Part shown: piece by piece, positions 43,952 through 53,123 of the stretch | How positions within the stretch are numbered: the stretch's first letter is position 1 | Layout of the letters: every line of letters starts with the position of its first letter | From: Woeseiaceae bacterium | Lineage (GTDB): Bacteria > Pseudomonadota > Gammaproteobacteria > Steroidobacterales > Woeseiaceae | Assembly (NCBI GenBank): GCA_013043165.1 | Contig: JABDOQ010000052.1 | Span: 1-64,000, forward strand | Reading direction: 5' to 3' | Length of the DNA: 64,000 bases | The notes under the pieces: model-generated | What the model was told of the DNA's origin: nothing | Database searches by the model: none | Seen by the model: only the letters and a program-made list of their open reading frames with translations | Made by a program: the position numbers and the translations under genes

Positions 43952-44631
43952 CGCATACTCCAGCGTTTGTTAATGATAAACATTCCAAATAACACGAAAA
44001 AAGCGAAAACCAGCAGCAACAACGACATCTGGTGTGCAGCGCCATAATTCAGCGTTTCAACCTGATCGTAAATGGCAATGGAAATTACGCGCGTTTTGCC
44101 GGGAATATTGCCGCCCACCATCAGGACGACACCGAATTCGCCGAGCGTATGGGCGAAAGCCAGGACGGCAGCGCCGATGAAGCCGCGCACTGACATCGGT
44201 ACCGCAACAGCGAAGAACGCGTCCAGCTTCGATGCGCCTTGTGTCCAGGCAAACTCCAGTGTCTGTCGCGGCAGCGACTCAAAAGCGCTTTGCAGAGGCT
44301 GGACTGCGAACGGCAAACTGTAAACGCACGATGCAATTACGAGTCCTGAAAAAGAAAACGTCAGTGCACTACCGGTTATTTGCACCCACCAACTTCCGAT
44401 CGCACCGTGTGGACCCAGCAGGATCAACAGGTAAAAACCAATCACGGTCGGCGGCAGTACGATCGGCATCGCCACGATAGCCTGCGCGACCGGCTTGTAT
44501 CGCGATGACGTCTGCGACAGCCACCAGGCAAGCGGCGTAGCAATCAGGATCAGAACGACCGTGGTCACAAACGCAAGCTGCATCGAAAGCAGCAGTGGCG
44601 CGATAATCGACATGTCGGTCAGCTCGTCCAT
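43948..44631 (-). CDS. modB: Molybdate ABC transporter permease
   Basis: The 227-residue permease has about five to six membrane segments and the EAA-type loop (ESLPRQTLEFAWTQGASKLD). The phrases APLLLSMQLAFVTTVVLILI and FAHTLGEFGVVLMVGGNIPG followed by KTRVISIAIYDQVETLNY are diagnostic of ModB. It forms a homodimeric channel for MoO4 2- in the inner membrane with ModC. Its ATG overlaps the modA stop (TAATG). Confidence 0.94.
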   Translation of the reverse strand: MDELTDMSIIAPLLLSMQLAFVTTVVLILIATPLAWWLSQTSSRYKPVAQAIVAMPIVLPPTVIGFYLLILLGPHGAIGSWWVQITGSALTFSFSGLVIASCVYSLPFAVQPLQSAFESLPRQTLEFAWTQGASKLDAFFAVAVPMSVRGFIGAAVLAFAHTLGEFGVVLMVGGNIPGKTRVISIAIYDQVETLNYGAAHQMSLLLLVFAFFVLFGMFIINKRWSMR

Positions 44632-45401
44632 TAGTCCGGAACCCTGTAGCCGTGTCGAATAATGATTTCTTTGGCGGCCGGCGTGCTCAGAAAATCAAGA
44701 AACTGCCGGGCACCGGCATTGCTGCGCGCCCTTTTCAGCAGCACCAGCTGTTGCTGCAGCGAAGTGTTCGAAGTGGGCGGAACAATCCAGGTACAGGTTG
44801 CCGCAGGCAGATCAGGGTCCAATGTTTGCGACAGCGAAACGAAGCCAAGTGTCGCATTGCCGGTCGCGACAAACTGCAGCGTTTGCGCGATATTTTCTCC
44901 GAATACGGCACGCTGCGAAGCCGATTTCCAAAGGCCGGCCGCTTCAAGAAACTCACGCGCAGCGGCGCCATACGGTGCAGTTTTCGGGTTGGCGAGTGCC
45001 AGCCAGAGATAGTCACGTCGCTCGAGCACCTCACGACAGTCTTTGCCCCGCAACCGTTCATCACGTGACCATAGAACCAGGCTGCCGATCGCATACGTCC
45101 GCCGGCTGCCGGCTACCGTGTAGCCGGATTTTTCGAGCAACGAAGGGCGTTCGGTATCCGCCGACAGAAACAGATCGAACGGTCCACCGTTGATAATCTG
45201 TGCGTAGAGCTTGCCGGTCGATCCCGGGCTGATGCGAACCGGCACCGCGGTTGTTTCCGTGAAGGCCGCCGAGACTTCCGCCGCTGTCTTTGCAAAGTTG
45301 CTGGCAACGGCAACGGTCACGATGTCATCCGCAAGCAGCCCGCAGGGCAGCAAAGCTGCCGAAAGAAAATGCAAGAGCAGTCGTCCGGCAGTGAACCGCA
45401 C
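44631..45401 (-). CDS. modA: Molybdate ABC transporter substrate-binding protein
   Basis: The 256-residue protein begins at GTG, four bases after the glcB stop, and has a signal peptide (MRFTAGRLLLHFLSAALLPC, cut near GLLAD). ModA phrases include TVAVASNFAKTAAEVSAAFT, RISPGSTGKLYAQIINGGPF and DLFLSADTERPSLLEKSGYT. These contain the serines and backbone amides that bind molybdate or tungstate. Being four bases from glcB, it may depend on readthrough from the glyoxylate genes in addition to any promoter of its own. Confidence 0.92.
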   Translation of the reverse strand: MRFTAGRLLLHFLSAALLPCGLLADDIVTVAVASNFAKTAAEVSAAFTETTAVPVRISPGSTGKLYAQIINGGPFDLFLSADTERPSLLEKSGYTVAGSRRTYAIGSLVLWSRDERLRGKDCREVLERRDYLWLALANPKTAPYGAAAREFLEAAGLWKSASQRAVFGENIAQTLQFVATGNATLGFVSLSQTLDPDLPAATCTWIVPPTSNTSLQQQLVLLKRARSNAGARQFLDFLSTPAAKEIIIRHGYRVPD

Positions 45402-45405
45402 GCTT

Positions 45406-47598
45406 TTATGTCGCTAGCTGCGCTTTCTTCTGCCGGCGATAGCGATGCAAGAGCGGCTCGGTATAGCCGTTGGGCTGACTACAGCCTTCGAACACCAGTG
45501 CACAGGCGGCCTGAAAAGCGATGCTTGAGTCAAAGTCGTCACTCATGCGTTCGTATGATGCATCACCCTCGTTCTGCCTGTCGACGATTTTCGCCATGCG
45601 CTTGAATGTCTCGAGTACCTGGCCTTTCTTGGCTATGCCATGCAGCAACCAGTTTGCAATATGCTGACTCGATATTCTGAGCGTAGCTCGATCTTCCATC
45701 AGGCCAACATCGTCGATATCCGGGACCTTGGAACAACCGACACCCTGATCGATCCAGCGGACGACGTAGCCCAGTATTCCCTGTGCGTTGTTGTCAAGTT
45801 CAGCCTGAATTTCGTTCGCCGACAGCCGACTGAGATCGCCCAGAGGTGGCGTCAGGATATCGTCAAGACTCGCCAGCTTTCGTTTCGCGAGTGCGTGTTG
45901 CCGTTGGCGCACGTTAACCGCGTGATAGTGCATCGCGTGCAGCGTTGCGGCCGTCGGTGACGGTACCCACGCGCAGTTGGCTCCTGCTTCCGGGTGCGCC
46001 TGTTTGGTTTCCATCATCTGCAGCATCTCATCGGGCTTCGGCCACATACCCTTGCCGATCTGCGCCTTACCAGGCAGTCCGCAACGTATGCCGATATCGA
46101 CGTTCCAGTCCTCGTAAGCGTTAATCCATGGTTCTTTCTTGATAGCCTCTTTGGGCAGCACGGGCCCGGCCTGCATGCTGGTGTGAATTTCGTCGCCGGT
46201 ACGATCCAGAAAACCGGTATTAATAAATACTATGCGCTTGCTGACGGCACGAATGCATTCGGCAAGATTGATCGTCGTGCGGCGCTCTTCATCCATGACA
46301 CCGACCTTGATCGTATTGGACTCCAGCTCAAGCAACTGTTCTACCCGGCTAAAAAGCTTATCGGTAAAGGCGACCTCCTCCGGTCCATGCATCTTCGGCT
46401 TGACGATGTAGATGCTGCCGCTCGAACTGTTCGGCTGATACCCTTCGCGCCGACGATCAGTCATAGCGCATGCGGTCGTTATTACGGCATCCAGGATGCC
46501 TTCGAAAATCTCATCACCCGCCGTGTCGAGCACGGCATCGGTAGTCATCAGGTGCCCGACGTTGCGAACCAGCAGCAAGCTGCGACCCGACAACGCCAGC
46601 TCGCCGCCATCGGTAGCCGTGTATACACGATCCTGATTTGGCTTGCGCGTGATCGCCTTGCCCGACTTCTCGAGCGTCGCTTCCAGCTCACAAGTGATCA
46701 GGCCAAGCCAGTTTCGATACACGCCGACCTTGTCTTTAGCGTCGACCGCCGCGACCGAGTCCTCGCAGTCCTGGATCGTGGTTACAGCGCTTTCGAGAAT
46801 GACATCCGCAACGTTGGCAGTCGCGTCTCTGCCAACCGGGTGATCCGGGTTGACCTGGATTTCGATGTGCAGGCCGTTGTTGCGAAACAGATACCCGAGC
46901 TGCTCGCCATCGACTGAAAACCCGACGAACTGCTGCGGATCTTTCAGCGACTTCGTTTCGCCGTTGGCGAGGGAGGCCACGAAGACCGTGCCGGTATCCA
47001 GTCGATCGAGCCCGTAGCTATTGACATCCGCGTGGCTGACACCATCGAGTGGAATGGCATTATCAAGAAATGCGGTCGCGTAGCGAATAACGGCCGCGCC
47101 GCGTGCAGGATTATAGCCGCCGCCGCGCTGCTGCTCGTTGTCCTCGCTGATGACGTCGGTACCGTAAAGCGCATCGTACAGACTGCCCCAGCGAGCGTTT
47201 GCAGCGTTGATCGCAAACCGTGCATTGCTGACGGGCACCACGAGCTGTGGACCGGCAATGTCTGCGATCTCCGCATCGACGTTGGCCGTTTCGATCTGAA
47301 ACGGTTTTCCCGCATCGGCAAGATAGCCGAGGTCTTTCAGAAACGCGACATAGTCAGCCTGTTTCCAGGGATTACCCTGCCTCGCAACATGCCATTCGTC
47401 GATTTTCTGCTGCAGTTCATCGCGAACCGTCAGCAGCGAACGATTAATCGGTGTCAGCTCCGTGACAATCGATTCAAGTCCGCTCCAGAATACTTCGGAC
47501 CTGAAGTCGATCGACGGCAGGAGCTCCTGCTCGACGAATTCGAAGAAAACGCGAGAAATGCTCAATCCGCCAACGGATTGTCGATCGTCAATACTCAT
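45406..47598 (-). CDS. glcB: Malate synthase G
   Basis: From the ATG the protein has 730 residues, close to the 720-740 usual for the family. The start MSIDDRQSVGGLSISRVFFE aligns with family N-termini, whereas a TTG 24 bases upstream has the better Shine-Dalgarno (GGAGC). Landmarks are AGPQLVVPVSNARFAINAAN, ARWGSLYDALYGTDVISEDN and SGSIYIVKPKMHGPEEVAFT. It condenses glyoxylate with acetyl-CoA to malate, the second step of the glyoxylate shunt. The aceA gene lies directly upstream on the same strand. Confidence 0.95.
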   Translation of the reverse strand: MSIDDRQSVGGLSISRVFFEFVEQELLPSIDFRSEVFWSGLESIVTELTPINRSLLTVRDELQQKIDEWHVARQGNPWKQADYVAFLKDLGYLADAGKPFQIETANVDAEIADIAGPQLVVPVSNARFAINAANARWGSLYDALYGTDVISEDNEQQRGGGYNPARGAAVIRYATAFLDNAIPLDGVSHADVNSYGLDRLDTGTVFVASLANGETKSLKDPQQFVGFSVDGEQLGYLFRNNGLHIEIQVNPDHPVGRDATANVADVILESAVTTIQDCEDSVAAVDAKDKVGVYRNWLGLITCELEATLEKSGKAITRKPNQDRVYTATDGGELALSGRSLLLVRNVGHLMTTDAVLDTAGDEIFEGILDAVITTACAMTDRRREGYQPNSSSGSIYIVKPKMHGPEEVAFTDKLFSRVEQLLELESNTIKVGVMDEERRTTINLAECIRAVSKRIVFINTGFLDRTGDEIHTSMQAGPVLPKEAIKKEPWINAYEDWNVDIGIRCGLPGKAQIGKGMWPKPDEMLQMMETKQAHPEAGANCAWVPSPTAATLHAMHYHAVNVRQRQHALAKRKLASLDDILTPPLGDLSRLSANEIQAELDNNAQGILGYVVRWIDQGVGCSKVPDIDDVGLMEDRATLRISSQHIANWLLHGIAKKGQVLETFKRMAKIVDRQNEGDASYERMSDDFDSSIAFQAACALVFEGCSQPNGYTEPLLHRYRRQKKAQLAT

Positions 47599-47661
47599 AG
47601 GATTGGCCGCTGCTGATTCCAAGAGTATTAGCTCCTGCCGGACACGTACCTGTCAATCGCT

Positions 47662-48942
47662 TTATGCGACGAATTGCTCTTCTTCGGTGCTGCCGTCAAG
47701 CGCGGTCGTCGATGACAGTCCGTGCATGATCGTATTTTGCACCGCGTCGAAGTACCCGGCCCCTACAAAGGACTGATGCTTGGCCGCGCGGAAACCGAAC
47801 TTCTCGTCTGCGAACTCTTTTTCCTGCAGCTTCGAGTACGCGTACATGCCTTCCTGCTTGTAGGCGCGGCTGAGATTGAACATGCTCGAATTCAGTGCGT
47901 GCCAGCCGGCCAGCGTGATGAACTGGAACTTGTAACCCATCTTGCCAAGCTCTTCACGGAACACTTTCATCGTCGCATCGTCGAGATTCGCTTTCCAGTT
48001 AAACGACGGCGAACAGTTGTAGGACAACAGCTGGTCCGGGAATTCGGCGTGAATCGCATCGGCGAAGATCTTTGCCTGCTCCAGATCCGGCTTCGAGGTT
48101 TCGCACCAGATCATGTCCGCGTAGGGCGCATAAGCCAGACCGCGCGCGATCGCCTGGTCCATACCGGCCTTCGTGCGGTAGAAGCCCTCGGGCGTGCGTT
48201 CACCGGTGATGAACGGATGGTCACGATCATCGGAGTCGGACGTAATCAGGTTTGCCGCATCCGCGTCGGTGCGTGCCAGAAGCACTGTCGGTACACCGCA
48301 GACATCGGCGGCAAGCCGGGCGGCGTTGAGTTTCGCCACGGCCTCGTGCGTTGGCACGAGGACTTTGCCACCCATGTGACCGCATTTCTTGGCCGACGAA
48401 AGCTGGTCCTCGAAGTGTACGCCGGCCGCGCCAGCCTTGATCATGGCTTTCATCAGCTCAAACGCGTTCAGGTTGCCACCAAAGCCCGCTTCAGCATCGG
48501 CAATGATCGGTGGCAGCCAGTCAATGCTGTCATCGTCGTTGAGTGCATGAATCTCGTCGGTGCGCAGCAGGGCGTTGTTGATGCGCTCCACCATCTTCGG
48601 TACTGAATCGACCGGGTACAGGCTCTGGTCCGGGTACATTTCGCCCGCGCTGTTGCCATCGCCGGCAACCTGCCAGCCGGAGCAATAGATAGCTTTCAGA
48701 CCGGCCTGCACTTCCTGTATGGCCTGGTTGCCTGTCAGGGCACCCAACCCGCAAAGCGGTTCTTCCTGATTCACAAGACGCCACATCTTCTCGGCGCCCA
48801 GGCGAGCGAGGGTATGTTCGATCTGCACGGTGCCACGCAGTTTCACTACGTCTTCGGCGCTGTAACCGCGCTCGACACCTTTCCACCGCGGGCTGTTCGC
48901 CCACTCCGATTTGAGCTTGTTAATCTGTTCCTGTCGCGTCAT
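47662..48942 (-). CDS. aceA: Isocitrate lyase
   Basis: The 426-residue enzyme has the active-site [20 protein letters not shown] sequence, with the catalytic Cys, and the substrate region [40 protein letters not shown] and [18 protein letters not shown] are also family marks. It splits isocitrate to succinate and glyoxylate so that acetate or fatty acids can support growth. AGAGGACATTGCC precedes the ATG. Divergent from a RamB/ScfR-like regulator, it is followed by glcB on the same strand. Confidence 0.95.
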   Translation of the reverse strand: MTRQEQINKLKSEWANSPRWKGVERGYSAEDVVKLRGTVQIEHTLARLGAEKMWRLVNQEEPLCGLGALTGNQAIQEVQAGLKAIYCSGWQVAGDGNSAGEMYPDQSLYPVDSVPKMVERINNALLRTDEIHALNDDDSIDWLPPIIADAEAGFGGNLNAFELMKAMIKAGAAGVHFEDQLSSAKKCGHMGGKVLVPTHEAVAKLNAARLAADVCGVPTVLLARTDADAANLITSDSDDRDHPFITGERTPEGFYRTKAGMDQAIARGLAYAPYADMIWCETSKPDLEQAKIFADAIHAEFPDQLLSYNCSPSFNWKANLDDATMKVFREELGKMGYKFQFITLAGWHALNSSMFNLSRAYKQEGMYAYSKLQEKEFADEKFGFRAAKHQSFVGAGYFDAVQNTIMHGLSSTTALDGSTEEEQFVA

Positions 48943-49020
48943 GGCAATGTCCTCTTTTCCCTGGGCACCGGATATCGTGCGAAAAATACTTGCTGTGTAT
49001 TGTACGCGCCATTATTATGA

Positions 49021-49057
49021 AATTTCACAGCAAAAATTTTACACTGTCAATTTCACA
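49021..49057. promoter_or_regulatory. Three direct repeats AATTTYACA at 14-bp spacing
   Basis: AATTTCACA (49021-49029), AATTTTACA (49035-49043) and AATTTCACA (49049-49057) begin exactly 14 bases apart. The first is part of TGAAATTTCA. The block lies just upstream of the regulator's AGAGGG ribosome-binding site and about 80-115 bases from the aceA start. Confidence 0.6.
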
Positions 49058-49069
49058 AGAGGGCTCGAA

Positions 49070-50623
49070 ATGAGCAGCCACCAGGGGCTGCGCCGCAAAG
49101 CGCACTTTTTAGGTACTAAAATCAAGAGCTTGCGAAAGCGCAACAACCTCACGCTGGAGGACCTGTCGGTGCGCTGCGTGCAGATCGATGCCGAGGCCGG
49201 CCCGTCAGTTTCTTACCTGTCAATGATCGAGAACGGCAAGCGGGTCCCTTCCGAACGCCTGATCGAGGTAATTGCCGAGATATTCCAGAAGGAAACCAGC
49301 TGGTTCTTCGACGAGTCGCTTGACGACGAGGCGATCGACACGGCGCCCGCCGCCGCGGTCAGCGGCATGCCGCTGGAGCCCGGCTTTCTGTTCTCGGAAT
49401 CGCTGTTGCAGCTCGCAATCCCCGAGCTGCTTGCACAGACCGGGACCACGGGACGACAGTTTGCCCACCTGCTTATTCGCGCGCACCAGGAGGCCAGTCA
49501 TAATCGCTTCCCCGATATTGAGCGCGCGGCCGAGTCCGTCGGCGAGAAACAGTTCCCGATGCACCTCGACAATTTGTTCACCATCGCGCGAGACCTGGGG
49601 CTCAAAGTCCAGTGGTTCGACAATTCCACGTTCGAGGACAAGGGCGAATCGGATCAACCTCTCAACACGCTGGTGCGGTCGTTCTTCGATGCGCCGGACA
49701 CCGTGTACATAAACCGTGAGCTGGAGAAGGATCCGGCGAGACTAAAATTCGATCTCGCCAACCATATCGGTCACATGGTTCTGCATGGCGGCGATGGCGC
49801 ACGTGCGCCGCAGGTCTCCGGCGGCCGCGTGTCGGGTCGTCGGCATGACAGCGAATCGCTGAACGTTGACGCGAAAGACATCCTGTACGCGTGGCGCGAC
49901 TTCGAGTGCAGCTATTTTGCCGCGGCACTGCTCGCACCGAAGACGCCATTCCGACAATTCCTCGCGCGGCAGGCCTACGCCATTGATGCGGCTGACAAGA
50001 TCGATCTGACCAAAACGCTCGTTATGCGGCGTATGCCGAGTGTTTCTCCGTACCCGCATTGGCACTATTTCGACGCCTACCCACCCGGTCATCTGCGAGC
50101 CGTTTATCGCGGCAACGGTATTCCATTGCCGTGGGGCAACATGAAGCTGGTATCAGACCCTTGTCAGCATTGGGCTGTTTTTCGAATGCTAAATACCCGA
50201 TCGACCAAACCTTCTTCGCAGATTTCCGTATTGCGAAGCGGCGATGACAAACGACTGTATTGCTGCCAGTCCGTCCGCAGTACGGATGCGGCCGACAATC
50301 CGCATGTCCTGTGCGCGGGTGTCGATCTTTCGCCTGCGCTCGCCGCACAGAACATCGATCCAAAACGTACGATCGATATGATCGAGGCGAGTTGCAACAG
50401 TAGCGGTGGTTCAGGGCCAATCCCGAGCGAAGCGCGCAAGCAGCTTCAGAGCATCTCCAAAATTTTGAACATCGGCTGGATTGAAGCAGGAGCGGCGAGT
50501 GACGCGACGATCATTTGTCAACGTAGCTCCAGCTGTCCGCGCGACAAACATTGTCTCGGCAAAGCACCACCGAAGCTCAAGCCCCAGATTGACAAAATTC
50601 GGGAAGCTGTTCTGAATACATGA
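49070..50623 (+). CDS. RamB/ScfR-type XRE-family regulator
   Basis: The ATG at 49070, after AGAGGG, gives 517 residues; the frame's upstream part is not a protein. The helix-turn-helix lies at residues 15-80 (TKIKSLRKRNNLTLEDLSVR, then SYLSMIENGKRVPSERLIEV). A large C-terminal ligand-sensing region resembles the short-chain fatty acyl regulator family, with an ImmA/IrrE-like part (DPARLKFDLANHIGHMVLHG) and a Cys-rich end (CQRSSSCPRDKHCLG). RamB of Corynebacterium, in the same family, controls aceA and aceB. The divergent aceA-glcB pair is the probable target, and the repeats before its ATG point to autoregulation. Confidence 0.85.
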   Translation: MSSHQGLRRKAHFLGTKIKSLRKRNNLTLEDLSVRCVQIDAEAGPSVSYLSMIENGKRVPSERLIEVIAEIFQKETSWFFDESLDDEAIDTAPAAAVSGMPLEPGFLFSESLLQLAIPELLAQTGTTGRQFAHLLIRAHQEASHNRFPDIERAAESVGEKQFPMHLDNLFTIARDLGLKVQWFDNSTFEDKGESDQPLNTLVRSFFDAPDTVYINRELEKDPARLKFDLANHIGHMVLHGGDGARAPQVSGGRVSGRRHDSESLNVDAKDILYAWRDFECSYFAAALLAPKTPFRQFLARQAYAIDAADKIDLTKTLVMRRMPSVSPYPHWHYFDAYPPGHLRAVYRGNGIPLPWGNMKLVSDPCQHWAVFRMLNTRSTKPSSQISVLRSGDDKRLYCCQSVRSTDAADNPHVLCAGVDLSPALAAQNIDPKRTIDMIEASCNSSGGSGPIPSEARKQLQSISKILNIGWIEAGAASDATIICQRSSSCPRDKHCLGKAPPKLKPQIDKIREAVLNT

Positions 50624-50670
50624 TTACAGTATATTTGTGACAATCAGCCGTTTTAGCGATTGAGTTAGTC

Positions 50671-51534
50671 ATGTCAAAACCTGAAGTAAAAGCTTTTTTC
50701 GACGAAGCAACGTTCACAGTAACCTACGTGGCCAGCGACCCGGCGACCGGGCGGGCCGCGATCATCGATCCCGTACTCGACTTCGATTCCGCATCCGGTC
50801 GCACGTCGACCGCCTCGGCGGATCAGGTCGTTGCTTTCGTCAACAAAAACAGGCTGACGATCGACTGGATTTTGGAAACCCATGTGCACGCGGATCACAT
50901 CAGCGGCACTCCCTATCTCAAGAAACAGCTCGGGGGCCAGACTGCGATCGGTAGGGGCGTTACCGCAGTGCAATCGACTTTCAAGAATATATTTAACCTG
51001 GCAGACCTTGCCACGGACGGCAGCCAGTTCGATCATCTGTTCGATGATGGCGATACCTTCGAGCTCGGCAGCATCAGCGCGCGCGTGATTGCAACGCCGG
51101 GGCATACGCCAGCATGCGTTACCTATGTCATCGGCGACACGGCCTACGTCGGCGACACGCTTTTCATGCCTGACTTCGGCACCGCCCGCACCGACTTTCC
51201 GGGTGGCAGTGCAGCGCAGCTGTACGGCTCCATCCACAAGATTTTTGCACTACCCGACGAGACCCGGCTCTTCATGTGCCATGACTACAAAGCGCCCGGG
51301 CGAGATGAGTTCGCGTGGGAAACGACCGTGGCCGCACAGCGCGACAACAACATACACATCAACAAGGGTGTTTCCGAAGAGGCGTTTGTAAAAACGCGCG
51401 AGGGTCGCGACCGTCAGCTCGGAATGCCAAAGCTGCTGTTGCCCGCTATCCAGGTGAATATTCGCGCGGGCCGGCTCCCGGACCCGGAAAACAACGACAT
51501 CCGTTATCTCAAGATTCCAATCAACGCCGTATAA
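50671..51534 (+). CDS. MBL-fold hydrolase, persulfide dioxygenase-like
   Basis: The 287-residue protein has the metallo-beta-lactamase core. The HxHxDH motif is in WILETHVHADHISGTPYLKK, a second histidine in ARVIATPGHTPACVTYVIGD, and the aspartate in YVGDTLFMPDFGTARTDFPG. This class resembles ETHE1/Blh, which oxidises glutathione persulfide to sulfite with one iron. The opening EVKAFFDEATFTVTYVASDP is typical of the family. A DUF442 sulfurtransferase-like gene lies downstream after yajD, suggesting a sulfide-detoxification function. Confidence 0.85.
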   Translation: MSKPEVKAFFDEATFTVTYVASDPATGRAAIIDPVLDFDSASGRTSTASADQVVAFVNKNRLTIDWILETHVHADHISGTPYLKKQLGGQTAIGRGVTAVQSTFKNIFNLADLATDGSQFDHLFDDGDTFELGSISARVIATPGHTPACVTYVIGDTAYVGDTLFMPDFGTARTDFPGGSAAQLYGSIHKIFALPDETRLFMCHDYKAPGRDEFAWETTVAAQRDNNIHINKGVSEEAFVKTREGRDRQLGMPKLLLPAIQVNIRAGRLPDPENNDIRYLKIPINAV

Positions 51535-51559
51535 TACTGCGAGGTTCAGGGCCGCTGAC

Positions 51560-51943
51560 ATGTCAACGAAGAAAACACAGGAAAGCCCTGGCGCTGAAGA
51601 CAGGGTCGTGGCCATGGCCCGGCGCGAGCGGGATCAGCGTGAGCAGGGTTACCGGGCGCAGGCATTCAAGCTATACCCCAGAATTTGTGCGCGCTGCGGA
51701 CGCGAATTCAGTGGTAAAAACCTGCGGGAGCTGACTGTCCATCACAAAGACCATAACCACGACAACAATCCACCTGATGGCAGCAACTGGGAGTTGCTTT
51801 GTCTGTACTGTCATGACAATGAGCACGCGCGGTATCAGGCCGCTGATTCATACGGTAGCGGTACCTCGGGCGAGGAGCCGGCGCCATCCGCTTCGCATAC
51901 GCCGTTTGCCAATCTCGACACATTACTGAATCACAAGAAATAA
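51560..51943 (+). CDS. yajD: YajD-type HNH nuclease
   Basis: The protein has 127 residues and matches E. coli YajD in layout: RICARCGREFSGKN with a CxxC pair, then LRELTVHHKDHNHDNNPPDG and SNWELLCLYCHDNEHARYQA with the second CxxC-H cluster. The HNH histidine lies in VHHKDHNH. The ending NLDTLLNHKK is also the family's. The cellular role is unknown. It lies between the persulfide-dioxygenase-like and DUF442 genes and overlaps neither. Confidence 0.9.
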   Translation: MSTKKTQESPGAEDRVVAMARRERDQREQGYRAQAFKLYPRICARCGREFSGKNLRELTVHHKDHNHDNNPPDGSNWELLCLYCHDNEHARYQAADSYGSGTSGEEPAPSASHTPFANLDTLLNHKK

Positions 51944-51950
51944 GAACTCC

Positions 51951-52283
51951 ATGCAGATCTATAAACTTACAGATGCGTGCTGCGTCGCAGGACAAATTCA
52001 GCCCGCGGATGTCGAAGCGCTAAAGAATAATGGGTTCGCTACGGTTGTGTGCAATCGCCCCGACGGCGAGGACTTGGGCCAACCCACCGCTGCGTCAGTC
52101 GCAGCGGCGTGCGAAAGTCATGGCGTGGCGTTTCACCATCTGCCAATTTCAAATACCGGCATCTCGGCGGAGATGGTTGAACGGTTCCAGAAGATCGTCG
52201 CCGAAAGTGACGGAACGGTACTCGCCTACTGCCGCTCCGGTCAACGCTCGTCCGTGTTGTGGCAGCAAAGCGGCTCACCCTAA
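51951..52283 (+). CDS. DUF442 (TIGR01244) sulfurtransferase-like protein
   Basis: The 110-residue protein has a phosphatase/rhodanese-like fold. The start IYKLTDACCVAGQIQPADVE and the active-site loop VLAYCRSGQRSSVLWQQSGS identify the Blh N-terminal (DUF442) family, with the catalytic Cys in CRSGQRS. In Blh proteins of rhizobia and Xylella this domain is fused in front of a persulfide dioxygenase; here the two are separate. The stop overlaps the convergent SDR gene by four bases. The RBS is weak (AATAAGAACTCC before the ATG). Confidence 0.8.
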   Translation: MQIYKLTDACCVAGQIQPADVEALKNNGFATVVCNRPDGEDLGQPTAASVAAACESHGVAFHHLPISNTGISAEMVERFQKIVAESDGTVLAYCRSGQRSSVLWQQSGSP

Positions 52284-53095
52284 AGCAATTTTTTCCGAAA
52301 CCGTTGCATGCCACTGATCCAGCGATCGTGATCACTCGCCTTGCGCTGCACGTAGGTTGTCACTTGCGGATGGGTAAGAATCAGGAAGCGGCCGGCCAGC
52401 GCTTCATCAATGATGATATCGGCAACGGCTTCCGGTCTCATTATGCCGTCGACGTCATTGCCCCTGAAGCCGCCCTCCATTGATTCCGAGTCGTCTTCGA
52501 TACCGATCATGCGCGTCGCTACTGCCTGCGGGCACACTACCGACACAACGATGCCGGCATCGCCGTAGTCAATCGCGAGCGACTCGGCGAAACCGACGGC
52601 CGCGTGCTTTGTCGCCGAATATGCCGAATCGCCGATCTGACTCAGGAGTCCGGCGGCCGACGCAGTATTCACGAGATGCCCGTGACCGCGTTGCAGCATG
52701 CGCGGCACCATCGCTCTCGCTGCGAAAACGTGGGCCATGACGTTTACCTGCCAGCACGCATCCCATCGATCTTCAATGGGGTGCATACCACCTTCGGCCG
52801 AAATGGCGCCACTGGCTCCGTCGCCGTAGCCGACGCCGGCATTGGAGATGAACATGTCGATTGGGCCATGGGCCTTTTCAATCTTTTCGACCAGTGCCAC
52901 GATCGCTTTTTCATCGCTGACGTCGAGAGCTTTGCCGACCCCTCCGATCTCGGCAGCAACGACCGACGCCGCGGATTCGTCTATATCAGCAACAACAACC
53001 AACGCGCCATCGTTTGCCAGGCGACGGCACAGTGCGCGGCCGATTCCGTGTCCGCCGCCGGTAACGACTGCGACCTTGATTTCAGGTTCTTTCAA
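52280..53095 (-). CDS. SDR-family oxidoreductase
   Basis: The 271-residue protein has the classical TGxxxGIG motif (VAVVTGGGHGIGRALCRRLA), NAG (MFISNAGVGYGDGASGAISA) and catalytic Tyr-x3-Lys (GDSAYSATKHAAVGFAESLA). VSVVCPQAVATRMIGIEDDS follows. The substrate is unknown; the C-terminal part resembles acyl/steroid-type SDRs only loosely. It is convergent with the DUF442 gene and lies on the strand of the FAD oxidase upstream, 28 bases away. Confidence 0.85.
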   Translation of the reverse strand: MKEPEIKVAVVTGGGHGIGRALCRRLANDGALVVVADIDESAASVVAAEIGGVGKALDVSDEKAIVALVEKIEKAHGPIDMFISNAGVGYGDGASGAISAEGGMHPIEDRWDACWQVNVMAHVFAARAMVPRMLQRGHGHLVNTASAAGLLSQIGDSAYSATKHAAVGFAESLAIDYGDAGIVVSVVCPQAVATRMIGIEDDSESMEGGFRGNDVDGIMRPEAVADIIIDEALAGRFLILTHPQVTTYVQRKASDHDRWISGMQRFRKKLL

Positions 53096-53123
53096 CGTGC
53101 GGCACTCCCTAAGCTTGATGTTC

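Noticed and set aside
45994-46917. Long plus-strand frame (307 residues) across glcB
   Set aside because: Antisense shadow of malate synthase G with no signal, motif or ribosome-binding site.
47722-48606. Long plus-strand frame (294 residues) across aceA
   Set aside because: It is fully antisense to the isocitrate lyase gene, has no family features, and reflects codon bias of the real gene.
50671-52283. A frameshifted single Blh fusion gene
   Set aside because: Each of the MBL, YajD and DUF442 frames is complete with its own start and stop and normal length, so the separation is a real gene arrangement.
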